From: Pisolithus tinctorius
Taxonomy: Eukaryota > Basidiomycota > Agaricomycetes > Boletales > Pisolithaceae
Length of the DNA stretch: 64,000 nt
Direction of reading: 5' to 3'
NCBI GenBank assembly: GCA_024663395.1
Contig: JANFAH010000006.1
Span: forward strand, 2,294,001-2,358,000
A model generated the notes under the pieces. The model was not told the DNA's origin, made no database searches, and saw only the letters and a list, made by a program, of their open reading frames with translations. The translations under genes were made by a program, and so were the position numbers. Below, one piece after another: positions 1-12,011 of this stretch; the first letter of the stretch is position 1, and each line of letters begins with the position of its first letter.

Positions 1-3000
1 GGAAGCGCTTGTTACTGAAGTGTCTAGATGCTGTTGGTGTATCTTCTTGACGCGACAAATATGAATCACGTTCGCGTGAATGAGATGTGCGCTGCTGCAC
101 AGAAGGGCGGCTACCCGTGTATGACACCTTTAGGGGAGCACCCTGGGAGGGTACTGTCATGTGCAGCTGAGGAAGGCAATATGCATCGTTGGTAGTAGAC
201 AAAGATGAATGGGCGTCATTTTCTTCCTATAGTTTAGATCGTGAGATCTATCGAAGTCTGCCACCTAAATTAGTGCCTGACCTTTACGTTGAAACCATCT
301 ACCTCTTCTATGGAGCGTTTTTTAGACGGTGCACGGGCACGTCGCTCAGTATCGGGCTGGCAGTGCAGCGGAGGAAGGCTTGCTATGGAAGTGACGGTAC
401 AGTGTGCATCACTCGCCAGTGACGGGACTTGTGTGAGGTAGCAATCGTTAACCAGCGCTGACTTATAATCGTGTGAAGTGGTGTCGGTTAGGTGCATGTT
501 GCCGCCTTTGCCGTGATAGGCTAGACTAGGGGTGAGGGAGAGGGGTATGGACCTTAGACTACTCTCGCTATCACTCCTCTGAGGGGACGAGTGTTCGGTC
601 TATTTAGCCAATCATACTTAGCTGTGAGGATGGACAACGATAGGGTACTCACAGGTAACGTTGGCGAGTCGAATGAAAGTAGCAAGGGATGATATGGGGG
701 ACAATCAAAGCCACCATCTGAGGTATCCACCCAAGGAAGCATGTTATCCGAAGGGTCCTGCCATGACTGCCACGACTTCCAGAGGTGTTCGGGGTAGTGG
801 TCATAAGAGGCGGATCCAGCGCCTTGCGAAAGCCAGAGTGCGGAGTCCAAGTCGCCATGAAAACTGTCCGCGGCGACCCAGACGGGCTCCTGAAATTGTG
901 GCGATGCCATGTCGGAAGTACTAGTTAGGCGGAAGTAAAAAAAAAGCGAAAAATGAACCAAATGTCCGTCCGGAAGGGACCCAAGTTGAAGTGGGGGAGG
1001 TTGGGGATCTTGTCTGACGTCGGTACTTGCGACGGGACGTGTTTTATGCTACATCCACAACTGTAGCAGAAGCCGCGCACCAAGCACACGCACATTAAAC
1101 GAGGGTCCCCCAAATTTAGGAAGATGCGAGTGTCACTTGTGAAAACATCCTGCCGCTAATTACAGTTTACTTAAATGGGCCCACTCCTGAGGAACAAGCA
1201 TCGATATGAAAGGGAAGGATAGAAGGACTGCGTGGAATATGAACGTTCGAACTTCCACGTAGATAAGCTGGTGAGCGGATCTGTAGTCATCATGGGTTCC
1301 GCTTTGCCCGCACGTGTACCGATCAAGCCACAGGATCGATCCGAGAGAAAGAGCCATTTGCCCAGCTGATAAGGGATTTCAGTTAGTAGCAACGGAAGGA
1401 GCAAGATGAGTGCCCACCGAAAGTGCAAAGTGCGGCAGAGGCAGCACCTGGGTCGAGGGCTGCACATTTGTAATTTTCCAATGTCCCACTGCCTCGAGTC
1501 TTAAAAGGCTTAGCTGATTTAGCACTAACACCACTAAAGGTGCGGCCTTACGCGGGGCGATGGACGGAGCTTCATCGTAATGGACTGACGGAGTAAGGCG
1601 TACTATGTTCGCGCCGTACATCACAAAAGCCACAGGCGGGTCATGCCCGTAGCAGGAGTTCCCATTGGAAGGCTTCAATTCCCAACACTCGGTGAGCGCA
1701 TCAGAACAATCATGTCTACGTGGGTTCTTTGGAAACTTTCATCCCCCTGAAACGCCGAGACTCAGCATGCCCTCAAAATTTAATGCAACCCAACGGCAAG
1801 GAAGCAGCAAAATGGAAGGTATGACAAAGTAGGAGTTCGACCTACCTACAACTCTTCATATCGCTTTGAATGATCTCTGATGCAGCACGCAATGCTTCAG
1901 TCACCTAACACCTAGCAGTGCAGGACCCACGCCGAATGAATGCGGTTAGCTGCTACGAGGGAATCTCGTACAGTGCAAGCCAACCACGAACATTACCATG
2001 CGTGGCTAAGGGTGCATACTGCCGCCACAGTTAATCGAGGGGCCTTCCCGCCTGACCCATTGCAAATCGCTGCGACGCGAACCCGATCTATAGAGAGCGG
2101 CCAGGACCAAGCATGTCAAAGCCGACCAAATGGTGGCAGGCAGCCAATCGCAACAGGGTTTTGGCATCCAATAAGATGAGCTAAAAAGGCCAAGGAAACA
2201 TGGTAGCGCGAGGGAACGGACGCTTACCGCAGGTAGTTGGGCTGGCTGGCTGGGAATAAAAGAAGGTCAAGGCAGCAACGGCATAACGTTGGTGAGGAGC
2301 GTGTAACTCATCGATGATGGTCGTGGAACCCATATCGTTTCCGTTTGTTGCCAGGACGGAGGTGCATGTAGGCAATTCCCGTACTAAGCGAGCAGTGGGA
2401 TCTGGTAGTCAATGCAAGCATTCCCGGGACGTATGTATACAGCTGCTAGAGCAGGTCCCCCCCAGCAGAACAAGTCGGTTTGTCATTCCAAGGTCACTTT
2501 CGGGATTTGGGCACCGCGGCCAGATTTATCACGGGCGTTCACAGTGGACGTAAGGAGGGTCCTGTGTAAACACATGACTTTAGCTCACCGTTCCACTGGT
2601 ACCTTCGACCGCCACCTGGAGATACCTGCATATTATGACCTAAATTAATTTTGATGTGGTCGCAGTCCAGCCTGCAGCAATGGTTCAGATAGATCTATGA
2701 CTACGAGCACGGGAGTAGCCTGAGAACCTTCGAAGTAAGAAGAGATCGTGTCAAATTGCCTGACGTAGTGGTCTTCGAGAGTAGACTTATGCTCGTCACT
2801 ATTGGTTGAGTACAGTTGCTCATAATTACATGCACGACGTACGATGGCATCAGAGGCAGAAGGTCGGCGCTTATTGGCCCCCTGGTGTGCCAAAGCGTAT
2901 CCGAGGTGGCATGTGACCACCGCAGCACGTACGGCCCACATTTTTTGGCTGTCCCTCCCAAATGTTACCCCCATGGGTCTCGGTGACCGCGTCCGTCGGT

Positions 3001-4264
3001 ATGGCTGTCGGTCCACCGCTGGTCTATGCTGATCAGGCCGTGTCTATCGTGAGGAAAAAGCATGCCTCTCTACGGTGGCGTTCCTGTGATATCCACTAAT
3101 CAACTGTTTCTCCCTCATCCAGGGACTCTACAGGGTTCTCTCGTGATGTGTGCGCCATTCTGTGAGTGCACCCCACATCAGCTTCTCGCAGCCACGATTC
3201 AATCTGTTGGCCTGCCAGGTTACTTGCCAATATTACCCGATGTTTCTTTTGGTTGGGGACACGTTTCGAATTTGCCCTGCTGGTTCAATCAATCCTTATG
3301 ATTCTTGCGCAGGTACGCTTTATGACTTGTTGACGACGTCTGACTGCATACGATCGCGCTCAGCTGGCGTTGTTGTACATTTGCATCCGATATCAGCCGC
3401 GTCCCGACACGCGTGGGCAGTCCAGTCGACCATTTGCCTTTTGGCATTGGCCGTCGTATGTTCAGTACATTGAATTTCTGGCAGGCTTTATGTAAGCCAC
3501 GGCGTTACCCCCTCGTGTTTTCCACTGAAAGTCTATCTGTGATAGTCTCATCTCAGCCATAGCGTATTTAATTTTCGGACGGGCGGACGTTTATATTTCG
3601 ATTATAGGGTTCGTTGCTCTGGGGATGGAAAGCATGTTACCCGTCCCGCAGCTTATTAGGTTTGTTTCCATTGTGATCTTGCAGCCCTTCCTCATCGTCA
3701 TCATCATCAATCCACAGCAATTACAAGCAGAAGTCACTGTATGGCTTCCGTGCTTCTACTTTGATCGGATGGGTGGGCGGGGATTCCTTCAAGTACGTCT
3801 GTCCTCGCGTCGTAGCGACATATACGTCATAGGTCCCTGACAAATTTCACAATTACGAAGGACTGCGTACTTCTTCGTACAGGGATCACCCTTGCAATTC
3901 AAAGTCTGTGCGTTATTTCAGTTGTCAGTGGACTTTAGTAAGGTTTTTGTCGTGTATCCCCCGCGTGGTTCTTATGGACTGTTATAAAAGTCATCGTCGT
4001 GCAACGTCTGTACTATGGCAATGCACCCCCACAAGCCACTCTCCTAGAACAAGAGGATCTGGAAGAGGCATTAGCACTGGCAGAAGAGTAGTGCACTTGT
4101 CATGTCCCTCGGTAGATAGCACTGTACCCGTGAGACAAACACGAATAAACTTGTTGCGGTGCGGCCTTGGCAGCCCTGCAAAATAACCCAGCACCCATCT
4201 TAGTTCTTGTGTTGTTCTTGCACTCACGACCTTGCCTGCGTCTGGCGTCAACGAGCTCGTTGCA
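1..4264. other. Long stretch with no supportable gene
   Basis: All reading frames here are short, overlap in conflicting frames and show no domain I recognise. No chain of exons joined by plausible introns could be built on either strand. I saw no terminal repeats, transposase motif or tRNA. The last few hundred bases before 4265 would contain the promoter of the clathrin gene. It may be old intergenic or decayed repeat DNA, but the sequence alone does not prove that. Confidence 0.6.
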
Positions 4265-7200
4265 ATGGCGGATATCTCGAAACCAATCTCTTTCTGCGAG
4301 CATTTGCAGTTGTCGAGTCTGGGCGTTCAGCCTGCCTCAATCTCATTCCAGGTATGTACGCGCGTAGCTTCTCCGCCCACTCACCTACTTAGCTTTGTTC
4401 TCCATAATGTCATGCGTTTCACCATTTAGGTGAGCGGAAGTTTTGGGTCCATACCTGATCCATCTAATGAAATTCGCGTAGACTCTGACATTAGAATCCG
4501 ACCACTTCATATGTGTACGGGAATCGGTCAACGGCCAGAATCAAGTCGTCATCATCGATCTCGCGGACGCCAACAATGTTCTAAGGCGGCCTATTAGCGC
4601 AGACTCGGCCATAATGCATCCTTCGAAGAAAATTCTCGCGTTAAAGGGTGTGTGAAAGGGTCCAATATCGTGGTTTGTAGTCTAACTGTGTCGTCGAAGC
4701 TGGCCGAACGCTTCAAGTTTTCAACATAGAAACGAAGCAAAAAGTCAAGTCGCACCAGAATAACGAAGATGTTGTCTTTTGGAAGTGGCTGTCAGAGTCT
4801 ACTCTGGGTTTGGTCACGGACACTTCGGTCTATCACTGGTCTATCACAGACCAGACGTCCGCACCACAGAAGGTCTTTGACCGTCATCCGACGCTTACCG
4901 GCGCACAAATAATCAACTACCGGGCGACTCCTGATGAGAAGTGGCTAGTATTAATTGGTATAACCGGAAATACGACGAACCCTTCCGCATTCAAGGTGAA
5001 GGGTGCTATGCAACTTTACAACAGGGATCGAGGTGTCAGCCAGCCTATCGAGGGGCATGCGGCTTCGTTTGCGGAACTCAAGATTGATGGTCACCAACAT
5101 GTCACGAAACTCTTTACTTTTGCTGTGAGAACCGCTACTGGTGCCAAGGTACGCAAATGACGACAAACATATGTGCGTCGAGTTGAAATGCGGTTCAGCT
5201 TCATGTTGTGGAGATCGATCACACGGCGCCCGATCCGCCCTTCGTCAAGAAGGCGGTCGACGTCTATTTCCCTCCGGAAGCTACCAATGACTTCCCTGTC
5301 GCTATCCAGGTATCAAAGAAGCACGGGATCATCTTCTTGGTCACCAAGTATGGCTTCATTCACCTTTACGATCTCGAGACCGGTGCATGCGTGTACATGA
5401 ATCGCATATCTGGGGAAACAATATTTGTCACGGCGGAGCTCGAAGCTGCACATGGGATCATGGGTGTCAACAAGAAAGGTCAAGTTCTCTCCGTCAGTGT
5501 TGATGATCAAACAATCGTACCATACATTTTGACTACCCTTAACAATACGGAGCTCGCGTTCAAGCTCGCAAGTCGTGCAAACCTTCCAGGCGCCGACGAC
5601 CTTTATGTGAAGCAATTCCAACAGTTGTTTGCTGCTGGTCAATTCAGCGAGGCTGCGAAAATTGCTGCCAACTCTCCTCGTGTACGCTTTCTGGCCCAAT
5701 GATATCGCATTTTCATCATGTTCTTTACAGGGTATCCTGCGAACTGCGCAAGTGATCGAGTCGTTCAAGCAAGCACCGACGCCTCAGGGTAGTCTGTCCC
5801 CCATATTGCAATACTTCGGCATACTGCTAGAGAAGGGCGAACTGAATCAATTCGAGTCTCTTGAACTTGCTAGACCCGTCTTGCAACAGGGACGCAAGCA
5901 GCTTCTTGAAAAATGGTTGAAGGAGAACAAGGTCAGTTAGTCATTGATGGCATGAAGGTGTTACTGATGCACTGCCTGTTTTTTATAGCTCACATGTAGC
6001 GAGGAACTCGGAGATATTGTGCGACTGCATGACATGACCCTGGCACTGAGCGTGTATCTCAGAGCCAATGTCCCGAACAAGGTCATTGCATGTTTCGCTG
6101 AAACAGGCCAAACAGAAAAAATCGTACTCTACGCCAAGAAGGTCGGATATAGCCCTGACTATGTCTCGTTGCTGCAACACGTTATGAGGACCAGTCCCGA
6201 GAAAGGTGCCGAGTTTGCTACTCAGCTCGCCAACGATGAGTCCGGTCCTTTAGTTGATGTCGAACGTGTAAGTGTGGTGGGTACATTGAAGTGTGACGGT
6301 GACTCAATTGCTTCGCAGGTGGTGGATATCTTCATGTCACAGAACATGATACAGCCTGCAACATCCTTCCTTTTGGACGCTCTGAAAGACAATAAACCAG
6401 AGCAGGGCCCCCTGCAGACGCGTTTGCTCGAGATGAATTTAGTTCACGCGCCACAAGTCGCAGATGCTATCCTTGGCAACGAAATGTTTACTCACTATGA
6501 CCGCCCGCGCATCGCTAACCTTTGCGAGAAAGCCGGTCTTCTGCAAAGAGTAAGAACAACAGTTTCAGGATGTCTATAATTTCTATGACTGATGGATCCT
6601 GGCAGGCCCTTGAGCATTACGAGGACCTAGCAGACATCAAGCGTGCGGTCGTGCACGCCAGTGGCCTGCAACCTGATGTACGTATCTTCACTTGATGTTC
6701 CATGCGTGACGTCTAACTATGCTCCTCAGTGGTTGGTGAACTACTTCAGTCGGCTAACGACCGAACAATCCATGGCGTGCATGTACGAGATGCTTCGGGT
6801 AAACATCCGGCAGAACTTGCAAGTTGTGATTCAAATCGCTACCAAGTACTCTGATATCTTGGGCCCCGTGAAGTTGATTGAGATGTTCGAGTCCTTCAAG
6901 AGCTTCGAGGGCTTGTACTACTACCTTGGATCGATTGTCAACCTAAGCGAGGATCCAGAGGTTCACTTCAAGTATGTCCAAGCTGCGACGCGCACCGGGC
7001 AAATCCGAGAGGTCGAGCGTATTTGCCGAGAGAGCAACTATTACAACCCAGAGAAGGTCAAGAATTTCCTGAAGGAAGCAAAACTTCAGGACCAGCTCCC
7101 GCTCATCATCGTCTGCGATCGCTTCGATTTCGTTCACGACCTCGTGCTTTACCTTTACCAGAATGGTCTTATTAAGTTCATCGAGGTGTATGTGCAACGC

Positions 7201-10200
7201 GTGAATTCCTTCCGGACACCTCAGGTTGTTGGCGGCTTACTCGATGTCGATTGTGACGAAGCTTCTATCAAGAGCCTTCTCGCCTCCGTAACCGGCAACT
7301 TCCCTATTGACGAACTTGTGGCAGAAGTTGAGCAACGGAACCGTTTGAAGTTGATTTTGCCCTGGCTTGAAGCACGCGTCCAGGCTGGTTCTCAAGACCC
7401 TGCGGTATTTAATGCGCTTGCCAAGATATATATCGACAGCAACAATAACCCTGAAACATTCTTGAAGGAGAATCACGTGAGTAGTTGCTTCGCGATCGAG
7501 GACAGATAGTTAATGCATTGCACGTCTAGCTTTATGAACCACTTGTGGTCGGGAAATTCTGCGAAGCTCGTGACCCCTACTTGGCGTACATTGCCTATGC
7601 TAAAGGCTTCTGCGATGACGAACTCATTGTTATCACGAACGAGAACTCGATGTTCAAGCAGCAAGCTCGCTATCTTATCAAACGCCGCCAACCTGAGCTT
7701 TGGGCCCAGGTTCTCGTTCCCGACAATATTCACCGTAGATCCCTCATCGACCAGGTAGGTTATTCATCCCGTTGATGTTCCAGCGGATAACAATGTTGTC
7801 ACCAGATCATTGCGACTGCATTGCCGGAGTGTACAGACCCAGATGATGTCTCTGTCACTGTCAAGGCTTTCTTGTCAGCTGATCTACCGCTGGAGTTGAT
7901 TGAGTTGCTGGAGAAAATTATCATTGAACCTTCACCTTTCAGCGACAACCGCAACCTACAAAACCTTTTGCTCTTGACTGCCATCAGGGCTAACAAGGGC
8001 AAGGTCGTTGGATATATCAACAAGCTTCAGAATTACGATTCCGGGGAAATCGCTAAAATTGCCACTGACCACGGTCTTTACGAGGAGGCATTCACAATTT
8101 ACAAGAAGTATGAGCAGCACGTCATGGCTATGAACGTTTTAGTGGAGCATGTGGTATCCATCGACCGGGGTCTCGAATACGCGACGAAGGTGAACAAGCC
8201 CGAAGTTTGGAGTCGACTTGGCAAAGCTCAACTTGATGGCCTTCGCGTCAAAGATGCTATCGGTAAGTTAATGACATGCCTGTTGTTTCTCAGCCACGTG
8301 CTCACTCATTTCCTTAGATTCCTACATCAAAGCCGACGATCCTTCGAACTTTGCCGAGGTGATCGAGATCGCAAGCCATGCTGGGAAGCACGACGATCTC
8401 GTGCGCTTCTTGCAGATGGCCCGTAAACACCTCCGGGAACCCAAAATCGACACGGAACTAGCTTACGCCTACGCAAAGACAGACCGCCTCCACGACATGG
8501 AAGACTTCTTGGGAATGACCAATGTCGCAGATATCCTGGAAGTTGGAGAAAAGTGCTTTGAGGATGAACTTTATCAAGCTGCTAGACTACTTTTCGCCAG
8601 CATCTCCAACTGGGCTCGTTTGGCCACTACGTTAATTTACCTAGGGGAAAATCAAGCCGCTGTCGAGAGCGCCAGGAAGGCTGGCAATACACAGTAAGTT
8701 GAGGTTGCACGTCCTATCGTTTATGGCTGACGGTAATTTCAGAGTCTGGAAGCAAGTCCATGCTGCTTGCATGGAGAAGTCCGAGTTCCGTCTTGTACGT
8801 CTTTCAAGGCTCTCGAGATAATTACTAACCTTTTTATCAGGCACAAATTTGTGGTCTGAACATTGTCGTCCATGCAGAAGAACTGCCAGCACTTGTTCAA
8901 TCCTACGAACGCCGTGGCCATTTCGATGAAGTCCTCGCTCTATTGGAGGCTGCTCTGAGCTTGGAGCGCGCACATGTTAGTCTTGATTTCTCTCAAAGCC
9001 CCATATTTGACTGTGATATTCCAGATGGGCATATTCACCGAGCTTTCCATTCTGTACAGCAAGTATAAACCAGGAAAACGTGAGTATAATGCGAAATAAG
9101 GGGATTAAATTTTTACATGTATTTTGATCTCTAGTGATGGAGCACTTGAAACTTTTCGTATCGAGAATCAATATTCCAAAGGTATGTGGTCCTTCAGCTC
9201 TGGTAGACTGCCGATTGAATTCTGTCTATCAGGTCATCAAAGCCACGGAGAAAGCTCACCTATGGCCTGAACTGGTCTTCCTATACATGAAGTACGATGA
9301 ATTCGTAAGTGTGTCGCACAATTGAAGGACCCCCTTGCTTACGTTTCGCAGGATAATGCGGCTTTGGCAATGATCGAACGCTCCGCGGACGCTTGGGAAC
9401 ACAACCAATTCAAGGATGTGATTGTCCGAGTCGCAAATGTAGAAATGTATGCTCTGGGGACAATTCTTACTCTGCGCAGAACTGACGCACGTTTCATCCA
9501 GCTACTATAAGGCCCTTACCTTCTACTTACAAGAGCAGCCCACACTCTTGAACGACCTATTGTCTGTCATGATAGCACGTGTTGACCATGCTCGCGTCGT
9601 TCGCATGTTCCGCCAGATCGATCACATCCCTCTCATCCGGTCGTACCTTATTGCCGTTCAAGATGTAAGTTGTCCTGCAGAACTTGTCCCATTTTCGAGG
9701 CTGATCGGTGCTACAGCACAACATTGAAGCTGTTAACGACGCCTATAACGATTTACTTATCGAGGAAGAGGACTACAAGACTCTTCGTGATTCAATTGAC
9801 AGCTTTGACAACTTCAACAACATTGCCCTCGCGCAGCGGCTAGAGAAGCACGAGCTTCTCGAGTTCAGACGACTAGCTGCTCACCTTTACAAAGTATGTC
9901 ATTCTCGCGCATGCCTTCTTCATGATCCATTCATAAGCGTCGTGCAGAAAAATGCTCGTTGGGAAGAGTCGATATCCCTGTCGAAGCAGGACAAGCTCTA
10001 CAAGGATGCCATCGTCACAGCTGCTACTTCGGCATCGACAGAGGTTGCCGAGGACATACTCTCCTATTTCGTAGACATCGGAAACAAGGAGTGCTTTGCG
10101 GCAACGCTGTTTGTCTGCTTCGATTTATTGCGGCCAGACGTTGTGGAGGAATTATCATGGCAACACGGTCTCAATGACTTCTACATGCCCTACAAGATCC

Positions 10201-10617
10201 AAGTGTCGAGAACTATGCGAGAGAGGGTCAGTGATTTTGGTGATTCCTTGTTTCCCTCATGATGACTGACACTTCTTCAGCTGGCCACTCTTGAAAAGGA
10301 AGTTCGAGAGCGCTCGAAGAAGGAAATTGCCAAGGAAGAACAAGAGGCTGAACAACCTATCATCAACCCTGGCATCAATCGCCTGCTAATCACGCAGGGC
10401 AACGGGTCGGTATCTGTTTCCTCGTATAGTACATGTCTTGACGATCAAGCGTTAGATACCCAAGTCAACCACCTCCCATGGTCAATGGAACGGGGATGAA
10501 CATGGGTATGGGTATGGGCATGATGCCTGTAAGTCATTCTGTTCCCAAATGTGGCAAGTAGTCTGAAGTGCATTATGACATTATCTGCAGGCCATGACTG
10601 GTTTTGGAGGCTTCTGA
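4265..10617 (+). CDS. CHC1: Clathrin heavy chain
   Basis: This is the structural leg of the clathrin triskelion, which coats vesicles at the plasma membrane, trans-Golgi and endosomes. The start ATG at 4265 opens with [20 protein letters not shown], the usual beginning of the family's N-terminal beta-propeller. The propeller runs through roughly the first 330 residues (for example [18 protein letters not shown]). It is followed by a long alpha-solenoid of CHCR repeats (for example [20 protein letters not shown]) and a Met/Gly-rich tail ending [13 protein letters not shown]. The gene is split into more than twenty exons by introns of about 50-60 nt. The first exon is 4265-4351 and the second starts at 4482. 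No frame-breaking defect was seen, and the size fits the usual ~1,680 residues. The Rab11 gene follows about 240 bp downstream on the same strand. Confidence 0.97.
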
Positions 10618-10860
10618 TTCATGCCTTTAGTCGAGGAGTCTTGAATTTTATTGTACTTGCATCTTTTTGTTTTCGCTATATTGCTGTAATGGATTGATTT
10701 TTTCATGACAATATGAGTCGGACACGCCGCGGACGCGACTAATTCGAGTGCATTCGGACTCCGCAAGCGCTGCGCCCACCTGGTTAGTGCCAAGTGTCGA
10801 GCTCCAAGTGCCGTACAATACCTCGCTCAGAAACAACACCAGCTACACGACGGACAAATC

Positions 10861-11847
10861 ATGACAGAAGGAAGCGACTACGATTATCTATTCAAGGTAA
10901 GCCGGTACAGGGCAGGGGACGTGGAGCAATGGATAATTGACGCGGCCCGTAGGTCGTCCTAATTGGTGACTCGGGCGTTGGTAAATCGTACGTTCATTCT
11001 TCCCAAATGCCTAACTCTTCATCCAATATTGACTGCTCTTCTATCGATACAGAAACTGTAAGTAGGATACGGTGTGTCGTGTACAGCTCACTGGAAGCTG
11101 CGCACCCTCAGTGCTCTCCCGGTTTACTCGCAATCAATTCAACATGGACTCCAAGTCGACTATTGGAGTCGAGTTTGCGACCCGCTCGATCAATGTCGAT
11201 GGGAAGCTCATCAAGGCTCAGATCTGGGACACCGCAGGTCAGGAACGGTATCGCGCGATAACTTCAGCGTAGGAGTTCCCCCCCTTTTTTTTGTTGGTTT
11301 GGTGCTGACAAGTTTTGTCATCGTTTCCACAGCTACTACCGGGGCGCAGTCGGTGCTCTCTTGGTGTATGATATCTCAAAGCAGGCAACGTTTGCCAACG
11401 TAACGCGGTGGTTGAAGGAGTTGCGGGACCATGCAGACTCTAATATCGTGATCATGCTCGTGGGGAATAAGAGTGACCTGAAGCACCTGAGGGCAGTCCC
11501 CACGGAAGAGGCAACGAACTTCGCCAGTGAGCCTATTATACTAGGAAAACTTCTCTTCTTTGTCATTTACTTAATTGATCCGCACAGCTCAAAACGAGTT
11601 GTCGTTCATCGAGACTTCGGCGCTGGATGCTTCCAACGTCGATTCGGCTTTCCAGACTATCTTGACCGGTAATTGGAACTTTGTCAAGTTTGGTGAGTTC
11701 AGATCACTGATTAAAGGACCAGATATCTACCGCATTGTATCGAGCAAGACTCTTGATCAGTCTGGCGACTCCGTTAAAGCACCTACCAGCGACACGATCC
11801 CCGTCGCCATCGACTCGTCAGCACCAGCCAAGAATGGATGTTGCTGA
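10861..11847 (+). CDS. YPT31: Rab11/Ypt31-type small GTPase
   Basis: This is a membrane-anchored GTPase that directs recycling-endosome and late-Golgi traffic. The ATG at 10861 gives [12 protein letters not shown] and then the P-loop [14 protein letters not shown]. Next come the switch/effector sequence [37 protein letters not shown] and the [10 protein letters not shown] box. The C-terminus AKNGCC carries the double cysteine used for geranylgeranylation. These signatures match Rab11 rather than other Rabs. Exons are short. The P-loop is split around a 5-nt exon at 11053-11057 (see findings). The ORF ends about 160 bp from the end of the convergent zinc transporter gene. Family assignment is firm; the choice between the yeast names YPT31 and YPT32 is not meaningful here. 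Confidence 0.95.
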
Positions 11848-12011
11848 ACGTTTACTTCTATGGCGATGATGTTTGTTAGATGACTTGTATGGCTACCGTC
11901 TTCCTGTTTCCCCTCTTAATGGTAATTCTTTTACTGGATGGATGGATTTTGTGTGGATACAAGGGTATGAGTTATGAGTCCGAGTTGTCAAGTATTAGTG
12001 AGAAGCTACAG

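Noticed and set aside
554..961. Minus-strand frame with a protein-like part (MASPQFQEPVWVAADSFHGD)
   Set aside because: No recognised domain, no neighbouring exons and no support beyond length; 135 codons can arise by chance in a 4 kb gap.
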